From Caldimicrobium thiodismutans (lineage in GTDB: Bacteria; Desulfobacterota; Thermodesulfobacteria; Thermodesulfobacteriales; Thermodesulfobacteriaceae), in the NCBI GenBank assembly GCA_002877875.1, contig PNIE01000052.1, forward strand, positions 1 through 21,704: a DNA stretch of 21,704 nt, given 5' to 3'. Under the pieces are notes generated by a model, which was given only the letters and a program-made list of their open reading frames with translations, was not told where the DNA came from and ran no database searches. Position numbers and translations under genes: made by a program. Of this stretch, positions 7,076 through 15,272 are shown one piece after another. Every line of letters begins with the position of its first letter. Position 1 is the stretch's first letter.

Positions 7076-9094
7076 TTAAGTCCATTTAAGGGCAAGTTGT
7101 TTTAAGCTGAAAAGGCGATCTCTCAAAATAGCTGCCCGCTCAAACTCGTAATTTTTTGCAGCCTCCTTCATTTCCTTTTCAACTCTATCTATCTCAGCTC
7201 GTAATTCTTCGAGGCTTTTGAAGGCCTCATCTATCTCAACTATCCTTTCAAGATCCACATAATCAGCCTCAACCATCTTCATTAGAGGATCCTCAAGAGA
7301 TTTTATAATGGTCTGAGGAGTAATACCATGTTTTTTATTATATTCTTCCTGAATTTTTCTTCTTCTTTCAGTTTCATAAATAGCCTTTTCCATAGCTGGA
7401 GTCATTTTTTCTGCATAGAGAATAGCTGTTCCATGGACATTTCTTGCCGCCCTTCCCATAGTCTGAATAAGACTTCTTGCAGATCTAAGAAATCCCTCTT
7501 TATCAGCATCAAGAATAGCCACTAAACTTACCTCTGGTAGGTCAAGCCCCTCTCTCAAAAGGTTTATGCCAATCAGCACATCATGGACTCCCTTTCTCAG
7601 GTCTCTTATAATTCTTGCTCTCTCTATAGTTTTAAGATCTGAATGAAGATAGCAGGCTTTAAGACCAAGTTCTTTATAGTAATCAGTGAGCTCCTCAGCC
7701 ATCCTTTTAGTTAGGGTGCAGACAAGGACCCTCTCTTCTTTTTCTACTCGCTTTTTTATCTCAAAATAGAGGTCCTCCACTTGATTAGTTGAGGGCCTTA
7801 CTTCTATTTTCGGGTCAAGAAGACCTGTTGGTCTTATAATCTGCTCAACAACCCTTCCTTCAGCTTTCTCTATTTCATAATCCCCAGGTGTTGCAGAGAC
7901 ATAAATTACCTGATTCACCCTTTCTTCAAATTCTTCAAAAGTAAGGGGACGATTATCCAAAGCAGAAGGTAGTCTAAAGCCATACTCCACCAGTTTTTCT
8001 TTGCGGGAACGGTCTCCTCTATACATCCCTCGTATTTGAGGAACAGTAATATGACTTTCATCTATAAAGAGGAGAAAATCATCAGGGAAGTAATCTAAAA
8101 GGGTATAAGGTGGCTCTCCTGGTTTTCTTCCATCAAGATATCTGCTGTAGTTTTCGATTCCCTTGCAATAGCCTGTTTCTTCAAGCATTTCAAGGTCATA
8201 GAGGGTTCGCTTTTCAAGCCTTTCAGCAAAAAGATATAGCCCCTGACTCTTGAAATATTCAACCCTCTCTTTTAATTCTTTTTTAATTTCCTGGATTATT
8301 CTTGAGAGATTACTTTCAGAGGTTATATAATGACTTGCAGGGAAGATAAGGACATCTTGAACCTTCCCCAGGACTTTTCCTCTAAAGGGATCAATAATTT
8401 TTATATCTTCAATTTCAGCCCCAAGTAGGGAGATTCTTACAGCTCGCTTTTCCTCATTGGCAGGAAAGATCTCAATGAGATCTCCTCTGACCCTAAAGGT
8501 CCCACGGGTAAAATCAGATTCCACCCTCTGATAATGCATAGTTACAAGGGACCGGAGGAGTTCATCTCTTCTTATGCGATGGCCTTTCTGAAGATAAAGG
8601 TGCTTAGAAAAATATTCATGAGGTGCACCAAGGCCATAAATACAGGAAACACTGGCTACTACAATAACATCTCTCCTAGTAAGAACAGAAGTGGTGGCCG
8701 AATGCCTTAAACGGTCAATAAAATCATTGATTGAAGCATCTTTCTCAATATAAGTATCAGTCTCAGGCACATAGGCCTCTGGCTGATAATAATCATAATA
8801 GGAAACAAAATATTCCACAGCATTCTCTGGAAAAAGTTTCTTAAACTCATTGTAGAGCTGAGCAGCAAGGGTTTTATTCGGGGCAATAATAAGGGTTGGC
8901 TTTTTGACTCTGGCAATTACGTGAGCCATAGTAAAGGTTTTTCCAGAACCAGTAACCCCCAATAAGACCTGATGCTTAAGCCCCTTCTTAATACCCTCTG
9001 AAAGCTCTGCAATAGCCTTAGGCTGATCCCCTCTTGGCTCAAAATCAGCCTTTAGTCTGAAATCGGCTTCTCTTTTTGGTATTAAAATTTCCAT
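7076..9094 (-). CDS. uvrB: Excinuclease ABC subunit B
   Basis: This is the damage-verifying helicase-like subunit of nucleotide excision repair. It is loaded by UvrA and then recruits UvrC. It has 672 residues, a full-length protein. The Walker A motif GVTGSGKT is at 46-53. The beta-hairpin that clamps a DNA strand includes YYDYYQPEAYVP (99-110). The DESH Walker B box is at 345-348 and QIRGMYRGDRSR follows at 353-364. Helicase motif VI, QTMGRAARN, is at 544-552. The C-terminal UVR domain (about 633-668, FERAAILRDR) binds UvrC. The N-terminus is about seven residues longer than usual before the conserved FEPRGDQPKAI. The ribosome site is weak (AAGG, 4 nt from the ATG), and the gene lies 62 bp downstream of the methyltransferase gene. 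Confidence 0.98.
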   Translation of the reverse strand: MEILIPKREADFRLKADFEPRGDQPKAIAELSEGIKKGLKHQVLLGVTGSGKTFTMAHVIARVKKPTLIIAPNKTLAAQLYNEFKKLFPENAVEYFVSYYDYYQPEAYVPETDTYIEKDASINDFIDRLRHSATTSVLTRRDVIVVASVSCIYGLGAPHEYFSKHLYLQKGHRIRRDELLRSLVTMHYQRVESDFTRGTFRVRGDLIEIFPANEEKRAVRISLLGAEIEDIKIIDPFRGKVLGKVQDVLIFPASHYITSESNLSRIIQEIKKELKERVEYFKSQGLYLFAERLEKRTLYDLEMLEETGYCKGIENYSRYLDGRKPGEPPYTLLDYFPDDFLLFIDESHITVPQIRGMYRGDRSRKEKLVEYGFRLPSALDNRPLTFEEFEERVNQVIYVSATPGDYEIEKAEGRVVEQIIRPTGLLDPKIEVRPSTNQVEDLYFEIKKRVEKEERVLVCTLTKRMAEELTDYYKELGLKACYLHSDLKTIERARIIRDLRKGVHDVLIGINLLREGLDLPEVSLVAILDADKEGFLRSARSLIQTMGRAARNVHGTAILYAEKMTPAMEKAIYETERRRKIQEEYNKKHGITPQTIIKSLEDPLMKMVEADYVDLERIVEIDEAFKSLEELRAEIDRVEKEMKEAAKNYEFERAAILRDRLFSLKQLALKWT

Positions 9095-9156
9095 GGCACC
9101 TTAAAATATAAAACAGCTTTTAAAAATTTTCTCCTAGTTTTTTTCTCTAACCCATC

Positions 9157-9909
9157 TTAAAAAGATGACTCTGAAGTAAAGTTAAGATACTTTTTGACTT
9201 CTTCAGAGTATTCTTTGGATTTGCCTAAATAAATAAATAAAGGGGGTAAGATACGGATTTCTTCGCGGGCTCCTTTTATAGCCTTTATGAGAACAAGGCG
9301 GGCCTCATCTCCTGGATAAGAATGGATAAGCCTTAGGACCTTAGGCTCAAGATGGGCCTCTTTTAAAGCATAAATAAGCTCAGCTAAGCGAAAGGCGGTA
9401 AAAATAAGATAAAACCTTCCCCCAATTTTTAAGAGAGAACTCACTTTCTTCAAAAAAATTTTTAAATCAAATTTGGTTTCTCTTCTTGCTAAATTGTTTC
9501 TTTCAAAGGGGCTAATTCTTCCACTTTCCTTTTTGAAATAAGGGGGGTTTGAAAAAATTACATCAAAATAGCCTGGTTTAAAGGGAGGATTTAGGACATC
9601 TCCTCTAACAGGAAAAGCCCTTTCTTTAAAGGAATTCTTTTCAATTCCCTTTTTCAGAGCCTCAAGATAGAGCTCTTCAAGCTCAAGAAGATAGACTTTT
9701 ACCTTAGGAAATCTTAAAAGGGTAATAAAACTTATTACCCCACTTCCAGCACAAAACTCAGCAATTTTTTCTTTTGGCTTAAGGGTAACAAAATTTGCAA
9801 GCAGCACGCTATCTATTCCAAAACGAAAACTTTTTTTGGGTTGAAAAACGGTAAGTTTCCCCTTTAAAAAGGGGGTTTCCTCAAGATCTTCCATGAAGAG
9901 ATTTTCCAT
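9157..9909 (-). CDS. TrmN6-like SAM-dependent N6-adenine methyltransferase (COG4123 type)
   Basis: This is probably a tRNA adenine-N6 methyltransferase related to E. coli TrmN6, which modifies A37 of tRNA1(Val). The target here is inferred. It has about 250 residues, like the family. The opening pattern GKLTVFQPKKSFRFGIDSVL is characteristic. SAM motif I is AEFCAGSGVISF, an acidic LLELEE marks the end of strand two, and the catalytic SNPPYF (motif IV) marks an amino-group methyltransferase. The frame is open to a TTG at 9918, but the ATG at 9909 is preferred. Neither start has a good ribosome site, and a third ATG (9894) is possible. The start overlaps the end of cca by 29 bp, so translation is probably coupled. 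A neighbouring CCA enzyme supports a tRNA role. Confidence 0.82.
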   Translation of the reverse strand: MENLFMEDLEETPFLKGKLTVFQPKKSFRFGIDSVLLANFVTLKPKEKIAEFCAGSGVISFITLLRFPKVKVYLLELEELYLEALKKGIEKNSFKERAFPVRGDVLNPPFKPGYFDVIFSNPPYFKKESGRISPFERNNLARRETKFDLKIFLKKVSSLLKIGGRFYLIFTAFRLAELIYALKEAHLEPKVLRLIHSYPGDEARLVLIKAIKGAREEIRILPPLFIYLGKSKEYSEEVKKYLNFTSESSF

Positions 9910-11344
9910 ATCTTTCAAAGACGTAATTTAAGGCCTCTTCTTTAGATTTAAGATAGCCCTCAAGAGTTTTTACCTCAACCTCCTCAAGGATCTCCTTAAA
10001 AATAGGACCAGGCTTAAAACCAAGCTCTATAAGATCCTTTCCAGTAATCAGTCTTTCTTTTTTCTCCATCCTTTCAAGCTCTTCTTTTAGTTTTAAAAGT
10101 TCTTGGAAAAAGGCATTTAATTTTTCTTCATAATCTGGTTCTTTATCCGGTCCTTTGGCTGCCAAAGAGTCGGAAAGGGCAACTACCCAGAGTTCATAAA
10201 GATTAGGATGAGCTTTAATTAAATTGCGTTTAGCTTTAAGGGTAAGTTTCTTTTCTTCCCATTCTTTTAAAAGATGACAGGGACGCATATGATTTCTGAT
10301 CAAGCTATAAACCCTTTCAAGAATTTCATTTTTAAAACGAAGAGCCTTTCCTCTTTTTTCCCAGAGCTCTGCTCCCACTTTCTCATGAGTATAAAAGGTT
10401 ATTCTCTCTTCAGTCTCCTTAAAGGTATAGCCCTTACCAAGATCGTGGAAAAGAGAGGCAAGTTTAACTGAGAGAATAAAATCCTCATCTTTAAAGTCAG
10501 GAGGGATGTCTTTTAGGCCAAGATATTTTTCAGGTTGAGAGAGGATAAGTTCTGTCCACTTGAGAGATTCAAGACAATGGGAGAAGACATCCAAATGATG
10601 AAAACTTGGTTGAGGTAAACCTTTACAGGAATTGAATTCGGGAAATAAGATTTCAAAGATTCCGTCTTCCTCCATAAGAAGAAAAGCTTCATAGGTTTTA
10701 GAGGAGAGTAAAAGATGTTTTAATTCCATCTGAATTCTTTCTGGGGCCACATAAAGAAGTTTTTTTCCGTGTTTTTTAAAAAAGGCTCTTGTTTCCTTTT
10801 CAATTTTTCCATAATCCTCAACATAAAATCTATATCCTCTTAGAATCCTTAAGGGATCCTCAATGAGGTTTTCTTCAGAAATAGCTCTTATAATACCCTC
10901 TTTTAAATCCTTAAAGCCTCCTAAAGGGTCGAAAACCATAAAGGGGAGTTCAAAGAAGGAGGAGAGAGGAATAGCCATTGCATTGATGGTAAAATCTCTC
11001 CCCTTTAAATCCTCAGAAATTGTACCTCCTCGGTAGAGGGAGAGATCTATGGTATGTTTTCCCTTGGCAAGTCTATAAATCCCAAATTCTTTAGAGAGAG
11101 AAACGGGTGTATAGGAGAGAACTTGAGCAAGAAAAAGCTGAAGTTTTTCAGGTTCCTCTTTAAGGGTAAGATCAAGATCGTTAATTTTTCTCTCAAGAAA
11201 AAAATCCCTTACAGCCCCACCTACAATATAGATATCTCCTCTCCTCGCAAATTTTCTAAGGAAAGAGAAAAGACTCTCCTTTTCAGGAAGAGTAAGGAGA
11301 GATATAAATTTTTCCCTATCTTGATCTTTCAACTTAAGCCACAT
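9881..11344 (-). CDS. cca: tRNA nucleotidyltransferase (CCA-adding or A-adding) with HD domain
   Basis: This class II nucleotidyltransferase builds or repairs the tRNA 3' CCA end. It has 487 residues. The head carries GGAVRD (42-47) and the metal-binding pair Asp56/Asp58 in INDLDLT. RDFTINAMA lies at 116-124 and the neck motif DPLRILRGYRF at 163-173. A second domain is HD-type: HDLGKG begins at His300-Asp301 and THEKVGAE follows at 319-326. HD-containing enzymes of this family often also have phosphohydrolase activity. Whether it adds CCA, only A, or only CC cannot be told from motifs alone, and a poly(A) polymerase is the main alternative. The ATG is 2 nt after AAAGGG, an unusually short spacing, so a different start is possible. 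It is the first gene of the leftward cca-to-argD unit. Confidence 0.9.
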   Translation of the reverse strand: MWLKLKDQDREKFISLLTLPEKESLFSFLRKFARRGDIYIVGGAVRDFFLERKINDLDLTLKEEPEKLQLFLAQVLSYTPVSLSKEFGIYRLAKGKHTIDLSLYRGGTISEDLKGRDFTINAMAIPLSSFFELPFMVFDPLGGFKDLKEGIIRAISEENLIEDPLRILRGYRFYVEDYGKIEKETRAFFKKHGKKLLYVAPERIQMELKHLLLSSKTYEAFLLMEEDGIFEILFPEFNSCKGLPQPSFHHLDVFSHCLESLKWTELILSQPEKYLGLKDIPPDFKDEDFILSVKLASLFHDLGKGYTFKETEERITFYTHEKVGAELWEKRGKALRFKNEILERVYSLIRNHMRPCHLLKEWEEKKLTLKAKRNLIKAHPNLYELWVVALSDSLAAKGPDKEPDYEEKLNAFFQELLKLKEELERMEKKERLITGKDLIELGFKPGPIFKEILEEVEVKTLEGYLKSKEEALNYVFERYGKSLHGRS

Positions 11345-11456
11345 ACCCTTTAAAAATTTAAGTTTTTTAAAATTTAAGCCTTTGTCTTAGAGATTTAAAA
11401 ATTTAAATTAAAATAAGAAATTTGGAAGGGCTGAAATTTAGAGTGGGGTAAGAGTG

Positions 11457-12251
11457 ATGAAAGAAAGGGTACTTGTAGTTGCTGGTTTTGATCCCTCTGG
11501 CGGAGCAGGGCTTTTAATGGATACTAAGGTTTTAACTCTTTTAGGCTTTCGAGTTTGTGCTATTCCTACAGCCTTAACCTTTCAAAATTCTAAGGTCTTT
11601 GAGAGTTGGGTTCCCATAGAAGAGAAGGCCTTTGAAAAAATGTTAAGGCTTACTTTAGAGGATGAAAACCCTGAAGGAGTAAAAATAGGGATGCTTGCTA
11701 CCCCAAAGCTAATAAAAATTTTGGCTAAATCTTTAAGGGAGTATCGTCCTAAGCTTAAATGGGTTGTCCTTGATCCAGTTCTTAAGGCAAGCCTTAGAAA
11801 AGATCTCTTTAAGGGCAAGGATTTTGTAGATGTTCTGAAAAAGGAGCTTCTTCCTATAGTGGATGTCCTTACGCCTAATTTAGAAGAAGCCGAAGCCCTA
11901 ACAGATGTAAAAATAACCTCTTTAATGGAAATAAAAGAAACCCTTGGAACTCTTAAGGCTTGGAAGATAAATTATCCACTGATAACAGGGGTTGATGAGG
12001 CAGACAAAAAAGTTACCTTTTACCTTGATGAAGATGGGAAAGTAAGAAGAGTCTCTGTAAAAAAATTGCCCTTTGAATTTCACGGGACAGGGTGTGCCTT
12101 TTCTTCAGCCCTCCTTGCCTTTTTATTAAAAGAGAAGAATTTAAACCTTGCAGTAAAAAAGGCCCTTTTCTGGGTTTATAGAAGACTCCTTAAGGTCAAA
12201 AGAGAATTCTCAGAAGAGGTCTTTACGAAAAGGTTAAAAATCTTTCTTTAA
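11457..12251 (+). CDS. thiD: Hydroxymethylpyrimidine / phosphomethylpyrimidine kinase
   Basis: This ribokinase-family enzyme phosphorylates HMP and HMP-phosphate to HMP-diphosphate, the pyrimidine half of thiamine. It has 264 residues, the normal length. GFDPSGGAGLLMD at 10-22 binds the substrate. DPVLK is at 106-110, TPNLEEAEAL at 139-148, and the ATP/anion-hole motif HGTGCAFSSA at 209-218 includes Cys213. The reading frame can begin at a GTG at 11454, but the adjacent ATG at 11457 is the natural choice. It is transcribed alone, divergent from cca, and no other thi gene is in view. The upstream 112 bp hold AT-rich sequence, including two AAATTTAAG copies 16 bp apart, and no TPP riboswitch consensus. 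The sequence is somewhat divergent, and a pyridoxal kinase role is a less likely alternative. Confidence 0.85.
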   Translation: MKERVLVVAGFDPSGGAGLLMDTKVLTLLGFRVCAIPTALTFQNSKVFESWVPIEEKAFEKMLRLTLEDENPEGVKIGMLATPKLIKILAKSLREYRPKLKWVVLDPVLKASLRKDLFKGKDFVDVLKKELLPIVDVLTPNLEEAEALTDVKITSLMEIKETLGTLKAWKINYPLITGVDEADKKVTFYLDEDGKVRRVSVKKLPFEFHGTGCAFSSALLAFLLKEKNLNLAVKKALFWVYRRLLKVKREFSEEVFTKRLKIFL

Positions 12252-12254
12252 AAT

Positions 12255-12285
12255 AAAAAAGGGGGCTTTAAAACCCCCTCTTTTA
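12255..12285. terminator. Bidirectional terminator between thiD and the DUF3373 gene
   Basis: GGGGG (12261-12265) pairs with CCCCC (12274-12278) around CTTTAAAA. An A-run on the left gives a U-tract on the minus strand, and TCTTTT on the right gives one on the plus strand. It lies 9 bp after the thiD stop and about 25 bp after the porin stop. Confidence 0.85.
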
Positions 12286-12303
12286 CCTGCTATAAATTAG
12301 CCT

Positions 12304-14010
12304 TTAGAAGAAGAGTTCAAGAGATCCATAGAGATTCCACATCTTGTCTATAGGCACATACATAGTCATAGCCTTCATCATTAGATTGGGATTATTAGAA
12401 CTAGCCCATTTCTTGATGTCAGAGATTTTTCTTGGAGTTTCAAGCCAGTTAGCTGAGCCGTAATAATCAAACCAGTAATACTGGAAACCAACTCTAAGAA
12501 GGGCTCTTCCGTTTTTAGTAAGTTTTTCACCTACTGGGAGGTCTTGCTGCCAGTAAATTTCAGCCACATGTCCGCGGGTGGAAAGCTTGTTTATGTAAGG
12601 ATCATCTGAACCAATGTGGAAAGGCATCCACCACTTAGAGCCATAGTTATATTCTAATCCAATCTTAGCTCCACAGATTTGTGGAATAGGAGTTCTAAAA
12701 CCTAAGTAGATAGCATATCCTGTGCGTGTTTTTTTCTTAACTTGTGAAGGATTAAGTGACATACCGTTAAGAAGTGTGTAATATAAAGGCATTGTTTTAG
12801 ACTCGAAATCAGTCCCGTCTGATGCAAAAATAGTCATAGGTAGCTCTCCTATAGCCTTAGGTTCGGCAATGCTCATACCAAGGGAGAGGAAGTAATCAAT
12901 ATTTTCTAAATTAAAGATTTTTACCTTGGTATGGGTCCAGGTAAGCCCAATTTCATAAATATCACCAAGATTAGTCTTAGATTTCATAGAGGTAGGCATA
13001 TACATACCAAAGGCAGGATTGAACATATAAAGATCCCCATCAGGGAAATCAAAGATATCTTGGGCCTTGAAGGCCTGGAAATTCAAAAATTTGTTATCTT
13101 GGTCATAGACATCCCAGTTAATGCCATAGAACTCTACATCGTCCTTAGCACGATCAATGGGGGTTTTAAATCCAGATTCAAAGCCTCTTCCGTAACAAAA
13201 TCTAATCCTTCCCCATTCATAGTCGTATCCAATGGTTGCTCCATCAAAGGGCACATCAATGTTTATAGCTGTAGGAGTAGCATCTCTTTTCTCAAGGCCT
13301 TCTCTGAATTCCTGAGGAGTACCATGGGTAGTTGGTCTTCTACCGAAGGAGATCCAGATGGGTTTGTCAAAAAGATAGCTAATATTGAAATAGGCTCTGT
13401 CTACATAAAGGCTAGAATCATCTGGCCTAACTCCATAGGTGAAATTATTCTTCATGGGGAAAAAGAGATAAGGGGCAAAATAATCGTCTCCAGCTCCCCA
13501 GGCTTTATTATAGGCAAGCCTTACCTTGGCTACTGTATTCTCTGTGGGCTTAAAGGAAAGATCCAACCTTAAACGATTGGTCCAAAGAGAGTCATTATCA
13601 TCTTTATGTGAGTGAGTTTTTTTCACAAATTGAGTCGTATCTAAGGGATTTCCAAAGGCATCAGTTAAGGAATAGCCAGAAGGTACAAAGTTGGGAAGCA
13701 TTCCCAACATAAAGGCATTTCGCCTGATAGTGGCTCTTGTTGAGTCAATTCTTGTCCTAATATCTCCACTAATTTTAATTCCGGCAAGATTTTCTTTTAG
13801 AGTTTTAGTTGTTTTTTCAACTACAGAGACCTTCTCTTCCTGGGTAGCCTGTTTTTCCTGTACTTCCTTAAGCTGGGCCTTAAGGGCTTCAAGCTCCTTT
13901 GATAACTGCTCAATCTTTTGCAAAAGATCTTCTTGAGATGCTCCAAAAGAAGGACCAGCAAATAACCCTAAGATTACACTACTAATTAAAAAAATCTTCC
14001 CTTTTTTCAT
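12304..14010 (-). CDS. DUF3373-type putative outer-membrane beta-barrel protein
   Basis: The protein has 568 residues. A signal peptide covers about 1-23 (MKKGKIFLISSVILGLFAGP), with cleavage near SFG-A. Residues about 26-74 form a heptad-rich coiled coil (EDLLQKIEQLSKELEALKAQ), as in trimeric porins. A long region then alternates aromatic and charged segments, consistent with beta-strands. The protein ends MWNLYGSLELFF; a terminal Phe is the usual signal for BAM-mediated outer-membrane insertion. The GIKISGDIRTRIDST segment and overall size match the DUF3373 family, found in Desulfobacterota and relatives. The family function is uncharacterised. An AGGAGG ribosome site 8 nt before the ATG, a private leader and a terminator suggest an abundant protein. 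Two Cys residues lie in the barrel region. A porin role is inference. Confidence 0.82.
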   Translation of the reverse strand: MKKGKIFLISSVILGLFAGPSFGASQEDLLQKIEQLSKELEALKAQLKEVQEKQATQEEKVSVVEKTTKTLKENLAGIKISGDIRTRIDSTRATIRRNAFMLGMLPNFVPSGYSLTDAFGNPLDTTQFVKKTHSHKDDNDSLWTNRLRLDLSFKPTENTVAKVRLAYNKAWGAGDDYFAPYLFFPMKNNFTYGVRPDDSSLYVDRAYFNISYLFDKPIWISFGRRPTTHGTPQEFREGLEKRDATPTAINIDVPFDGATIGYDYEWGRIRFCYGRGFESGFKTPIDRAKDDVEFYGINWDVYDQDNKFLNFQAFKAQDIFDFPDGDLYMFNPAFGMYMPTSMKSKTNLGDIYEIGLTWTHTKVKIFNLENIDYFLSLGMSIAEPKAIGELPMTIFASDGTDFESKTMPLYYTLLNGMSLNPSQVKKKTRTGYAIYLGFRTPIPQICGAKIGLEYNYGSKWWMPFHIGSDDPYINKLSTRGHVAEIYWQQDLPVGEKLTKNGRALLRVGFQYYWFDYYGSANWLETPRKISDIKKWASSNNPNLMMKAMTMYVPIDKMWNLYGSLELFF

Positions 14011-14081
14011 TCTCTTAACCTCCTAAATATTTTTTAGTTATTTTTTTAAAAAAATATCTTCAAAGATAAAAAAGGTCAACT

Positions 14082-14111
14082 ATTATATTAGCTCAAAAAA
14101 ACTTAAAAAAA
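14082..14111 (-). promoter_or_regulatory. Candidate promoter of the DUF3373 gene with phased A/T tracts
   Basis: On the minus strand a perfect TATAAT lies at 14087-14082, about 70 bp before the start codon. No good -35 exists, but two seven-base T tracts (14111-14105 and 14101-14095) repeat with a 10-bp period just upstream. They could bend the DNA. The rest of 14011-14187 is AT-rich, with no clear GC-rich terminator for trpD. Confidence 0.35.
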
Positions 14112-14187
14112 CTCAATATTAATAATTAAATTTCAGAAGCTTTAATTTTTAAAAATTTTTGTTAATTTTTTTCAAATTTAATTAAAT

Positions 14188-15225
14188 TCAATTCTTCAAA
14201 CGAGCATAAAAGCTTAAGATCTTTTCAAGCTGCTTTAGAAGAAGTTTTTCTTCTAAATACTGCTTTGCCTTTTTTAAGGCTCCCTTAAAGTCTAAGGACT
14301 TTCCACAGATATAAAGGGCTCCTCCTAAATTCAAAAGAAACATATCTTTTATAGGCCCCTCAAGGCGATTTTCAAAAAGTTCATAGAGAATTTTAAGACT
14401 TTCCTCTCGATCTTTAACTTTTAATTCCTTTTCGTCAAGGCATCTTTCCAAGCCAAAGTCTTCTGGGTCAAGATAATAGGTAGTTATGCGGCCTTTTTCA
14501 AGTTCTGAGACCTTGGTAGATCCAGTAATGGTAATTTCGTCGTAGCCATCTTCACCCCAGACAACCATTGCCCTTTTTACTCCGAGGTCATCGAGGACAT
14601 AGGCTATTCTCTCGGTGAGGGTAAAATCATACACTCCAAGGAGCTGATGATTAGGCCTTGCTGGGTTGAGAAGGGGACCAAGAAGGTTAAAAATGGTTCT
14701 TCCAAGGCGCTTCCTAATAGGAGCAACCTTAGCAAAGGCAGGATGATAGAGAGGGGCAAAAAGGAAGACAAAGCGCACCTTCTTCAAAGCCTCTCTTAGC
14801 AACTCTTCTGGAAGGTCAAGAGGTATGCCTAAAGCCTCAATTAGATCAGCTGAGCCTGATTTACTAGAAACTGAACGATTGCCATGCTTTACGACAAAGA
14901 CATCTTCCTCAACGGATAGGGCAAGGGCAACCGCTGTGGAAAAATTAAAGGTGTGCTTAGAATCACCTCCTGTCCCACAGGTATCTATAAGAATAGCTGA
15001 ATCTGGAAGGCCATGTTTGAAGGGTTTCATTACCTCTCTATAGGCTGTAACAGCTCCGGCTATCTCTTCCCAAGTTTCCTTTTTGTCTCTTAAGGCCTTA
15101 AGAAACTCCTCAACTTCTCTTTCCTCAAACTCATCAAGGGCAAGCTTTTTGAAAAGAAGATAACTTTGCTCCTTGGTTAGGGACCTTCCTTTTTTAAGTG
15201 ACTCTATAGCCTCTTTAAAGTTCAT
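14188..15225 (-). CDS. trpD: Anthranilate phosphoribosyltransferase
   Basis: This enzyme joins anthranilate and PRPP in the second step of tryptophan synthesis. It has 345 residues, a standard length. The PRPP-binding GTGGD is at 84-88, the anthranilate-site KHGNRSVSSKSGSAD at 113-127, NLLGPLLNPA at 180-189, and the metal-binding Asp-Glu pair at 229-230 (YDEITI). These are the classic TrpD signatures rather than those of the TrpD2/YbiB relatives or thymidine phosphorylase. A strong AAAGGAGG ribosome site precedes the ATG. It is the last gene of the recA-led unit, 47 bp after pmbA. No other trp gene is present, so the tryptophan pathway is scattered or located elsewhere. Confidence 0.95.
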   Translation of the reverse strand: MNFKEAIESLKKGRSLTKEQSYLLFKKLALDEFEEREVEEFLKALRDKKETWEEIAGAVTAYREVMKPFKHGLPDSAILIDTCGTGGDSKHTFNFSTAVALALSVEEDVFVVKHGNRSVSSKSGSADLIEALGIPLDLPEELLREALKKVRFVFLFAPLYHPAFAKVAPIRKRLGRTIFNLLGPLLNPARPNHQLLGVYDFTLTERIAYVLDDLGVKRAMVVWGEDGYDEITITGSTKVSELEKGRITTYYLDPEDFGLERCLDEKELKVKDREESLKILYELFENRLEGPIKDMFLLNLGGALYICGKSLDFKGALKKAKQYLEEKLLLKQLEKILSFYARLKN

Positions 15226-15272
15226 AGAGCCTCCTTTGAGAATAATTCCTAACCCTATCCATCTTATTCCAT

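Noticed and set aside
9153..9167. Hairpin CATCTT / AAGATG around the TrmN6-like stop codon as a terminator
   Set aside because: The 6-bp stem is weak and is followed by GGTTAGAG rather than a T-run on the coding strand. Transcription into uvrB is more likely.
11345..11456. Possible TPP riboswitch upstream of thiD
   Set aside because: The CTGAGA core and the other conserved THI-box blocks are absent from the 112-bp region.
12931..13572. 213-codon plus-strand open frame
   Set aside because: It lies wholly antisense within the DUF3373 gene. Its product has no recognisable motif, no ribosome site was seen, and the minus-strand protein has a signal peptide and a clear family pattern.
14112..14187. 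Terminator after trpD
   Set aside because: Only AT-only inverted repeats (AATTAAA / TTTAATT) are present. A stable GC stem with a T-run is missing.
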